Source: Perkinsus olseni
Lineage: Eukaryota; Perkinsozoa; Perkinsida; Perkinsidae
Direction: 5' to 3'
DNA: 64,000 bases
NCBI GenBank assembly: GCA_013115135.1
Contig: JABANP010000250.1
Location: forward strand, 1-64,000
The translations under genes and the position numbers were made by a program. This document shows positions 56,404 through 64,000 of the stretch, in pieces (the stretch's first letter is position 1; every line of letters begins with the position of its first letter). Under the pieces are notes generated by a model. The model was not told the DNA's origin, made no database searches, and saw only the letters and a program-made list of their open reading frames with translations.

Positions 56404-57990
56404 TTCAAACAGCAAAAATTCTTTGGGAAGATCTCCAGTTGGTTGAACTCGCTCACGGAGTCGATCGCAAGAATAGCCCCAACTGAGTCGACTGGCGGTG
56501 AGAGCACTTCACAAAGATGCTCCCCGAGCTGATGGGCGACACTAGCACAATAACCTTCGATGTCGTCGGAAACACTGCAGTCATTCCATGGTTGACTCGT
56601 TATACATCAGCTCCATGAAGCGAGCCCGCTTGGCACGATTCTTCTCGTGGAAATACCTACAACAAGTACATATATCACCCAACAGGGCAAATACGGCTGA
56701 TCAAAAATTTCCCTGACAAGATCAGAGACACGCACATCAGAACAGTGAACGCTGTTCCTTGTGTTCTGAGATCACAAGGGAAATGAATTCTCCATTTGCG
56801 GTTTCGGATAGACCACGATTCATTCTTGTTCATAGCGAAGCCCGTCTGTCGGCGACTATACGCCCGGTGCTGTACGAAGGATTCGGTACCCCTTAACACA
56901 ACTTCCATGTCCGGCACGCTACAGCCACAAAGTTGGTCAACATGACCGATGTGAGATGGAACGCCGCGTAGCGGTCCTTCATAACTCCGCCGCTGACCTT
57001 CAGCGAGGGATATAATCTTAGTGTTCAGAGGTACTCCCCTACATTAGCCTCGATGATCGAGGCTCGATCTCAGTTACTGGTACTGCGACGCGGTTGTGTG
57101 AAGTGAGCTATGAAGCTTCTACCTTCGACGTCGACTCTGCCAGCCATGGCATTCCCCAGTGTGGTGCCTGGCATGACGGCGTGAATGTAGCCGGACGTGA
57201 ATTCCATTACAGTCTCGCACACAGCGACGAAATCGACCTTGAGGATTGCCAGTGAGGTAGACGGCGCCAACGTGGTAGCCTGCAGGGTTCACGCAGATCT
57301 TCATACGCGACCTCAACAATCATGTCACATGACACTCAAATGACAACGGTTTCTCGTGTCACGTGACATGTGAAGATCTCACATGGTCAAACCAATGGTA
57401 CCTCCACCATTTCTTGTTTTCTCCACTGGGACCTCCCTTCCGCCGTCTGTTCTGCCTTATCCCAATTTGCAATACAAGTCTTGTACGCTGTTCCTCCAGC
57501 TGTCGTGGTTTCGCTTGATCAGAGTCGACTGGCAGTCTCTTGCAGGCAAAATACGAGCGATGTGTCCTTAACGCTTGCACGCAGGACATTCGATGATAGC
57601 ACACTGCCATCATATGCCCGGTTCGTTAACAAGCAGTATACACGATGTCGGTCTGATATTATCAGAAGTCACTGGTCATTCAGCTCGGATGTGACGGTAA
57701 CTCCCACAGTGGTAAACTGAAATGGAGAAGCATCTGTCAATCGCGAATGGCGTAAAACCACTAGATGGTAATCGCGTGAAAACTGCGCATGCGTGCAATC
57801 GACTCTACTACATCTCGTTTTAGCAATGAAGTTACAAATCAATCGCTATGACGACAGCAGTCCGCCAAACTCCGGCTTAGTGAGCCACCTTACATGTATT
57901 GACCTGCAGATCATACCGCTAATCTTTCCTGTACGGCCGCCGTGGTAACCAAAACCACGCCAAGTAGCAGCGCAGGGCCTCCTCCGCGCC
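56404..57990. other. Region without a supported gene
   Basis: No exon chain recognised. Duplicated AGTAACGGT or TCACATGTGACAT-like short palindromes near 57325-57370 are the only structure noticed. Confidence 0.4.
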
Positions 57991-58326
57991 ATCTCACAGG
58001 TCCTCAATAGAACTGACACCTGCCACTAGTAGGCTTGCTGCCCACGGCTCACCGTGAGGCACTCCCACGCGGCTCCGTTCCACCGTTACTCCCTCTCCTG
58101 ATCGCCATCTGGCTGCCCCATGAAGGCAGTGGAGAGCTAGATAACTCACGTCTCGCCACTGGCCCAGGTCAGGGCTGGGGTGTTGAACTCCATTAGAATG
58201 TCGCGTTTTTGCTGCTCCGTTAAGCCTAGGTCGCACCGCGCGGCTGACAGAGGGCTTCTTCCAGCTGACGAGCAAGATCGATCGCATGCAACGCCGTTCG
58301 CGTCGTGATTCACGATGACGCCTTAC

Positions 58327-58464
58327 TTCAAGATCGATCACAACAACAAGGCGATAGGCATACCAGCCGCCGTATTTAGGGTGGAGATTGAGCCCCAAAA
58401 TCTGAGCAACAGACAGCTGTAACAGCTGAGATGCTCGCGCAGGGAGGCGCCGGCGGTGGCGCAC
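58327..58464 (-). CDS. Possible MMACHC-like (cobalamin processing) exon
   Basis: Minus-strand exon 58327-58416 encodes AQILGLNLHPKYGGWYAYRLVVVIDLE, resembling the HPxxGGWxAxR block of MMACHC/cyanocobalamin reductase, and ends in GTAAGG. A following piece at about 58145-58235 in another frame reads LGLTEQQKRDILMEFNTPAL, similar in kind to the EEQK...FxTP stretch of that family. An upstream piece, GLDMHLAPEYLKDGPELTRW (about 58640-58720), may be another exon. Exon joints are not resolved, so the assignment rests on one motif. Confidence 0.4.
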
Positions 58465-58817
58465 CGCTGTTTGACGTTACTCTCCACTGGAGAGTCTCCA
58501 GTGAGCTGAATAGGATCGGGACGCCATTATTTTGCCAAATCCTGCACCGTACCGCGAGATGTTCCTTCCCACCTTATCGTATGCCGAGCCCCACAAGTCA
58601 GGATCGCGCACGTCATGCATAGTTTCTCTGACTCTCAGCCTCCCATCTGGTCAGCTCAGGGCCGTCCTTCAAATATTCTGGAGCCAAGTGCATATCGAGA
58701 CCAATGGCATGACCGATCGATTGGACCTAGATGGCGTGGAGATGTCGTACGACCTTCCCAGAGTCCCAGTAGACGATGATGCTCAATCACAAACAGATTG
58801 AAAAGGCAATTTATGAA

Positions 58818-58898
58818 CGATCTCGGTGGACTCGGAACCCACAATCTCGGATCTTTGGTTCCGAAAACCAACGCCTTTATCCATTAGGCCACGAGACC
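58818..58898 (-). pseudogene. tRNA-Arg(TCG)-like unit 1 of array, degenerate
   Basis: 81 nt; extra bases in the anticodon-variable region (AATCTCGGATCTTTGG on the plus strand) and in the D side break the fold. Confidence 0.7.
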
Positions 58899-58988
58899 AC
58901 AGTGAGCTCACGATGTCTTTACGACCTTCCTGAGTCCCAGCAACCTATAACATTCAACTACGACGATTTGAAAAAGCAATTTATGAAC

Positions 58989-59061
58989 GATCTCGGTAGG
59001 GACTCGAACCCACAATCTTTGGTTCCGAAGACCAACGCCTTATCCATTAGGCCACGAGACC
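58989..59061 (-). tRNA. tRNA-Arg (anticodon TCG) unit 2, one extra base in T-stem region
   Basis: Matches the consensus except GGTAGGGACTC for GGTGGGACTC (plus strand), a one-base insertion. Confidence 0.65.
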
Positions 59062-59154
59062 ACGGTGACCTCTACCGATGTCTTGACCTTCCCCTGAGTC
59101 CCACCAGACCATAACATTTGCGACTACGACAGAATGAAAAAACATTTTATAAAC

Positions 59155-59227
59155 GATCTCGGTGGGACTCGAACCCACAATCTTTGGTTCCGAAGACTCA
59201 ACGCCTTATCCATTAGGCCACGAGACC
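59155..59227 (-). tRNA. tRNA-Arg (TCG) unit 3, one extra base in anticodon stem
   Basis: Plus strand has GAAGACTCAACG instead of GAAGACCAACG; the rest is consensus. Confidence 0.65.
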
Positions 59228-59319
59228 ACGGGTACCTTAGCGATGTCTTACGATCTTCCCAGAGTCCCACCAGACCGTAACATTCAACTACGACAGATTG
59301 AAAAACAATTTATAAAAAC

Positions 59320-59393
59320 GATCTCTCGGTGGGACTCGAACCCACAATCTTTGGTTCCGAAGACCAACGCCTTATCCATTAGGCCACGAGACC
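59320..59393 (-). tRNA. tRNA-Arg (TCG) unit 4, 2-nt insertion at acceptor end
   Basis: GATCTCTCGG on the plus strand carries an extra TC; body and anticodon arm are intact. Confidence 0.7.
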
Positions 59394-59482
59394 ACAGCGA
59401 CCTCACGATGTCTTACGACCTTCCCAAAGTCCCACCAGACCACAACATTCAACTACGACAGATTGAAAAACAATTTAAGAAC

Positions 59483-59554
59483 GATCTCAGTGGGACTCGA
59501 ACCCACAATCTTTGGTTCCGAAGACCAACGCCTTATCCATTAGGCCACGAGACC
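59483..59554 (-). tRNA. tRNA-Arg (TCG) unit 5, structurally intact
   Basis: 72-nt cloverleaf on the minus strand: GGTCTCG acceptor, D-arm GCCTAATGGATAAGGC, anticodon arm TTGGT-CTTCGGA-ACCAA with TCG at 34-36, variable AGATT, T-arm GTGGG-TTCGAGT-CCCAC, closing TGAGATC (G-U at the last stem pair, and at pair two). TTTTT follows within 20 nt. Confidence 0.92.
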
Positions 59555-59649
59555 ACAGCGACCTCACTGATGTCTTACGACCTTCCCAAAGTCCCACCAG
59601 ACCGATAACATTCAACTACATTGACAGATTGAGAAAACAATTTAAGAAC

Positions 59650-59721
59650 GATCTCGGTGAGATTCGAACCCACAATCTTTGGTTCCGAAGACCAACGCCT
59701 TATCCATTAGGCCACGAGACC
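59650..59721 (-). tRNA. tRNA-Arg (TCG) unit 6, structurally intact
   Basis: 72 nt; T-arm GTGGG-TTCGAAT-CTCAC (one G-U pair), acceptor GGTCTCG/CGAGATC, anticodon TCG; a T-run terminator follows. Confidence 0.92.
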
Positions 59722-59810
59722 ACAGTGACCTCACGATGTCTAACGACCTTCCTGAGTCCCAGCAACCGATAACATCTAACTACGACTAATTGAAAAGGCA
59801 ATTTATGAAC

Positions 59811-59883
59811 GATCTCGGTGGGACTCAAACCCACAATCTTTTGGTTCCGAAGACCAACGCCTTATCCATTAGGCCACGAGACC
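59811..59883 (-). tRNA. tRNA-Arg (TCG) unit 7, T-loop change and one extra base
   Basis: T-loop reads TTTGAGT (invariant C56 lost) and the variable region has an extra A (minus strand). Confidence 0.6.
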
Positions 59884-59976
59884 ACAGCGACCCTCACGAT
59901 GTCTTTACGACCTTCCCAAAGTCCCACCAGACCATAACATTCAACTACGACAGATTGAGGAAAACAATTTGAGAAC

Positions 59977-60050
59977 GATCTCGGTGGGACTCGAACCCAC
60001 AATCTTTGGTTCCGAAGACCAGCACGCCTTATCCATTAGTCCACGAGACC
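59977..60050 (-). tRNA. tRNA-Arg (TCG) unit 8, 2-nt insertion after anticodon stem
   Basis: Plus strand ACCAGCACGCC for ACCAACGCC; D-arm also has one changed base (TTAGTCC). Confidence 0.55.
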
Positions 60051-60146
60051 ACAGTGACCTCACGATGTCTAACGACCTTCCCTGAGTCAGCAACCGATAA
60101 CATTCAACTACGATAGGTGGAAATTGAGTGCTAGTAATTTATGAAC

Positions 60147-60218
60147 GATCTCCGGTGGGACTCGAACCCACAATCTTGGTTCCGAAGACCAACGCCTTAT
60201 CCATTAGGCCACGAGACC
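60147..60218 (-). tRNA. tRNA-Arg (TCG) unit 9, compensating 1-nt indels
   Basis: One extra base in the acceptor (GATCTCCGG) and one missing in the variable region (AATCTTGG). Confidence 0.6.
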
Positions 60219-60316
60219 ATTGTAGTGACCTCACGATGTCTAACGACCTTTCCCTGGAGTCCCGCAACCTGATAAATATCCAAACGCATGACAAATTGAA
60301 AAGGCAATTTATGAAC

Positions 60317-60386
60317 GATCTCGGTGGATTCAACCACAATCTTAACCTGCTAAAGACCAACGCCTTATCCATTAGGCCACGAGACC
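60317..60386 (-). pseudogene. tRNA-Arg-like unit 10, degenerate
   Basis: 70 nt; anticodon arm altered (plus strand CTTAACCTGCTAAAGACC) and T-loop disturbed (GGATTCAACCAC), so not a working Arg tRNA. Confidence 0.7.
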
Positions 60387-60439
60387 ACACAAACCAAAAC
60401 GATGTCGCAGGACCTCGCCAGAGAACCCGCAGGGATAGG

Positions 60440-61830
60440 ACTGAACTACGACATACCAAAATGGATATTCTTTTGAACGGCTCACGAGACCGAGAAACCC
60501 AATGCGAAATTGACGACGCCATCACCCCTCAAGAAGCAGGACCTACATGGAGGAAGGGGGCTTATCCACGTTCATAACTCTGATGAAAGACTCATCGCAC
60601 CCGATTTCTTCCACCAGCGACCTGCCGAGGATCGGAGCCGAAAACCATCGAGAGCTCAGTCTTGGACTAACAGAGCAGCAGAAGACTCCACCTCCTACAA
60701 TTCGACATTACGGTCTCAACATCCCTCCCAACGTCATCGCTAGCCTCAGCCACAAAGTCAAACTTCCGCTGCGCCTCCCCGTCGCCTTCTGAGATTCTTC
60801 CGGTAAGTCCCCAAAACCGCACCTGCCCCCACAGCTCAATGCCCCCTGCAGCCCAGGAGACGTCCAAAACGAGAGACTTTTCGCACACGCCCAACCACGG
60901 CTCCTCCGTAATGGCCGTTCTCACGACAGCTGCCATCATAGATCACACTCAAGCAACACTCTCAGCCAGATTTTTACTTGCACCAGGGCAGACCCTCAAA
61001 ATGCGTAATGAAGTTGTACCAAAATAGCATGTTAACGACACGTGGAAAATGCCGTCCTTGCGAGAATGCTCAGATCGAATCAACTCACCCGAGCCGTTGG
61101 ACATTCGTTACAAACGGGAACCCTCGACCTCACTTCTGAAGAAGTCCTTGTTCGACACGCAAACCACACCCAGTCGGTTCCGTCCCGAAACCTCGATCAA
61201 CTGAGGCATGTCCGCCGCGACTTCTAGTCGAAAATCATTATACCTGCGAGTGCCAAGCTTCGACCTCCGAAGCTAACCTATTCCACGTCGAACCTTATCC
61301 ACCCGACCAACTAATAAGAAGGATATCTAATATTCCGTATCTTACTATGGTGAGCTGCTATAACCAGGCTCATCCATTCGCTTTGAGCCCATCCTACCAG
61401 TCCACCACAAAAGGGGTCGCCTCCATGCCAACCCCGGCCAACACCTCCTCGCACCTCCGCAGGACTCTCTCCACCATTGCTGGGCTCAAGGTCAGCGACA
61501 TCACGAAAAAATCAAATAAAACATGTCGATAGCGAGTTGACAATTCGACCGACGGCAGACTGTTTGCCAACCTCCCCATGGAAGCTATGAATAAGTAAAA
61601 GATATCAAATCTTTGTAATATTTCTTCAAAAATATCGAGGTTAAACGATTCATTCGGCGACAAGAGTTCAAAGATACTTTTCATCAACATCAGAATAACA
61701 CTACCACCCTCATCAATGCGCCCCCCCAAAAAACACTCAAGTAGAAAAAAATCAAAAAATCCAAAAACTAAGTAAACAAATTGTACAGAACAAATGAGCA
61801 AGAATAACAATAAAAAACTCTCTAGTAAAT
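60440..61830 (-). CDS. Unknown multi-exon minus-strand gene (partial exons)
   Basis: Best-supported exon is about 61398-61690 (FELLSPNESFNLDIFEEILQ ... LTLSPAMVERVLRRCEEVLA ... TPFVVDW, ending in GTAGG), a helical hydrophobic/charged sequence. Downstream candidates: about 61120-61228 (ADMPQLIEVSGRNRLGVVCV) and about 60830-60939 (TEEPWLGVCEKSLVLDVSWA). Joints are not proven and no family is recognised. It lies between CKS1 and the tRNA array. Helical-repeat proteins of the type at 31488-33947 are an option for the first exon. Confidence 0.4.
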
Positions 61831-62266
61831 GTCCTCTACAAACTCAACAGCCGCATAGATCTCCCTCGCAACCGCCATTGGTGCGACCAGTCGAACAGCC
61901 CCACCCAATTAACAAATACTAAACTCAACAAACTGGGATATATGATCATGAATTACCACCAGAGGGAGAGGGAAAATCTGAGAAAAATCTTGTGCAAGAA
62001 CGATGACCAACTTTCCACACTACGAACTAGCTCATGCTTGCAGCTCACAGAAAAAAAGATTCAACTTGAGATGAGACACTGGGCCTGCATAATTTCGGAA
62101 AAATTAGGTATCATCATTATCTAAACCCTCCTCCGGGTATCGAAAATTCACACGCCGAGCCTGGCCTAACCAACAGGCTGATCCCCCAGGAAAAGAACCC
62201 ATCGCCAGCGTTGGACTTCATACTCACGCTCACCCAAGGTCCAGCACACACTACCGCCATTATCCC

Positions 62267-63481
62267 TCATCGCACGATATTGGCCTGGGGCGGGGGCTGC
62301 ATCTCGCCAGGCACTCTGTCGACTTGCCCGGTGAGGGGGTTGGTACCCAGCGGACGACGGAAGAGAAGAATGTGAGGTTCCGGCCTGCAAGAAAACAACA
62401 GGAGAGCTCAGTGGACTCAACTACGAACCACTCCGGTCGGCTATGCTGATCACCAGCGCATGAGAATTTAAGCCAGTCTTGACTGGGATATCATTCAATA
62501 GTGATTTGTGAGCTCCCTCCGGTGAACCCATCCTCGTCAAGGGAGGCCAATGTACTATAACGATACAAGCGATGACAGTCGCCACCCCGTATCCAACCTC
62601 CCCTCGACCAAATCCGTATCTAGCCAGGGCCGACCTATGATTCTCGTAGTGCATCCAACCACGACTCTGTTGCACTCCCAACCCCCTCCACTCCGACTCA
62701 GTCAGCAACCTGGGTTCCGCTGTGGGCCTGAAAGAAATTGATCGAACCACAGCAGACAGTCCAGCCAAGGGAGTCAATGAAATCCGTGTAACCGCAAGTT
62801 GGGGATGACAATTCTGAGAATTATGATTCCGGAGAGAGAATCATCATAGAAAATTGAATTTATTCCAGATCGGTGTAAAACAGTGAATTTTCATCCGTAA
62901 TACGCGAACTGGCGTTTTTCGAAAAGTGACAAAATTACATTTTTTCTCCAGAATCGCGAAGACATGCACGTTTTTGACTAACAGTTTCCATATCGCGGGT
63001 AAAACTCCAGTGAACAGAGAACTTCCGCCCTCCCTCAAATTCTCCGAGCTCCTGTATAATACAACCCTCGGTAGAACTAACATACTCTTCCAAATTCATT
63101 CTGCTTCAGCAAGACACTATGTCAAGATAATCATTCACAAATTGACGATAGTTTTCCCAACCACGGCTGTACCGATACCAAGAGCTTTTTCCACCGCAAT
63201 GAACTCTAGTCCAACACCCAACCACACGGCGCCCCCGTCCAATACCGCCTTTCGCAGTGCTCGCGAGAAACTCACCATATCGAAGAGAATAAACCAAGCA
63301 CTGCTACCTTCCCCCTATAAGATAGTACCATAACATTCACTAAACGTGCCCTAAGCCCCTTCCCCAGTCGGTCTATCACCTTCCCCTCATCTGCGCCTCC
63401 GCCTGGAATATTCTGAACATATCCTTAGCGATACGCTTGGGTAGAATAACATGACGATACTCGTACTTATCGTCAGCGTAC
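62267..63481 (-). CDS. CKS1: Cyclin-dependent kinase regulatory subunit (CKS1/Suc1)
   Basis: Small CDK-binding adaptor of the cell cycle. Exons: about 63381-63481 (RYADDKYEYRHVILPKRIAK), 62635-62727 (PTAEPRLLTESEWRGLGVQQ then SRGWMHYENH) and 62267-62384 (RPEPHILLFRRPLGTNPL, stop at 62267-62269). The signatures YEYRHV, LPK, ESEWRxLGVQQSxGWMHY and PEPHILLFRRP are those of CKS proteins. A C-terminal extension of about 25 residues (TGQVDRVPGEMQPPPQANIV) goes beyond animal CKS1. The last two exons join with a split Arg codon. The first coding exon upstream of 63481 is not resolved, and the intron 62728-63380 is long for this genome. Confidence 0.9.
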
Positions 63482-63499
63482 CTGATACCATCCCTTCAC

Positions 63500-64000
63500 C
63501 AGATCGCAGCACGGATGGACTTCTCTGTAGACCACTAGCAACAGCAAAAATCCTCACCCACCTCCTTTGGAATTTTCTGATCGACCGCGAATCACCATTA
63601 TTACTCTATGGATTTCAGTAGGCATCCCAGGATGAAACCAAACGTGTAGTACACGGTCTTGGAAACTCAGGAGAGGCCGCGGTCTATGGTTACCCAAACT
63701 TTAACCATCAATAAAGATACGCTTCGCACAGTAAAGATTCTCCCCTCCAAGCTAGCCAAAAAAACCCCTTTCCCGAATACTCATCACCCCTACCACACCA
63801 TTCTTATTACTTATCGCTGTACTCCACTTCGTCCGGGTAGTGGGGCATCTTCAGAACCAACAAAATCACCTACAACCACCCAATTTCGTGGCGCGAGAAA
63901 TTTACCAACGACCAACCCAAGCACTCAATAACAAGGTAAGTAACTAATATTACGTCGCTAGACAGTTTTATCATCGGTCATCCTAGCATAGTGCCCCGAC
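63500..64000. other. Right end: probable upstream exon/promoter of CKS1
   Basis: No exon firmly identified. A family B copy (AATTTCGTGGCGCGAG) at 63882 suggests an intron of a transcript reaching past the window. Confidence 0.4.

Larger units (their letters stand above)
58818..60386 (-). repeat. Tandem array of ten tRNA-Arg(TCG) units, period about 161-171 bp
   Basis: Units start at 58818, 58989, 59155, 59320, 59483, 59650, 59811, 59977, 60147 and 60317. Spacers are also homologous (GATGTCTTACGACCTTCCC, CAACTACGACAGATTGAAAA), so the whole tRNA plus flank was amplified. Antisense frames give IRTHNLxFRRPTPYPLGHET-type peptides, which are spurious. Confidence 0.95.

Noticed and set aside
59162..59608. 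Plus-strand ORF with repeated THNLWFRRPTPYPLGHET-type peptide
   Set aside because: Antisense reading of the tRNA-Arg array; such peptides are a known annotation artefact.

Overview
The window is nuclear DNA of an intron-rich protist, most probably a perkinsozoan alveolate close to Perkinsus. That assignment is an inference from gene style, the lineage-specific secreted family and the intron structure; no marker gene settles it. Genes are split into exons of about 13-430 bp by mostly short (44-150 nt) GT-AG introns, so the long single-frame ORFs are often not the genes. I rebuilt gene models by joining exons in phase and checking them against known protein families.

Layout. 117-5279 (+): archaeo-eukaryotic primase (PrimPol-like) gene, 5'-truncated by the window. 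5729-9590 (+): SF3A3 (SF3a60), 18 exons. 9756-10532 (+): small secretory-pathway protein. 15102-11055 (-): F-box/leucine-rich-repeat protein. 16666-17471 (+): decayed member of a secreted family. 23161-19442 (-): U1-70K (SNRNP70). 24133-25522 (-): a secreted-family gene with its small membrane-protein neighbour. 30910-27128 (-): multi-exon protein of unknown function with a tRNA-Thr(AGT) inside an intron. 33947-31488 (-): large helical-repeat protein. 34968-35686 (-): membrane protein fragment. 36430-36116 (-): small secreted protein. 39140-37136 (-): drug/metabolite (EamA) transporter. 39425-41561 (-): short LTR retrotransposon with identical LTRs. 41837-49400: three more secreted-family members, a carbonyl-reductase-like SDR and duplicated flanks. 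53570-54590 (-): polytopic membrane protein. 55036-56403 (-): second SDR copy with frameshifts. 58327-58464 (-): possible MMACHC-like exon. 58818-60386 (-): ten tandem tRNA-Arg(TCG) units. 61400-61700 (-): unknown helical exon. 62267-63481 (-): CKS1.

The strongest unexplained signal is the introns themselves. Nearly every short intron in the primase, SF3A3, F-box, U1-70K and transporter genes is built around one of six recurring short motifs, among them an imperfect inverted repeat of about 40 bp and 3' halves of tRNAs that often start a few bases after the splice donor. This looks like mass intron creation by introner-like elements. Two core spliceosome proteins (SF3a60, U1-70K) are themselves riddled with these introns.

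Many 1-nt indels in the tRNA array and in the duplicated genes suggest that part of the apparent decay could be long-read assembly error. Coordinates of exon ends are hand-derived.
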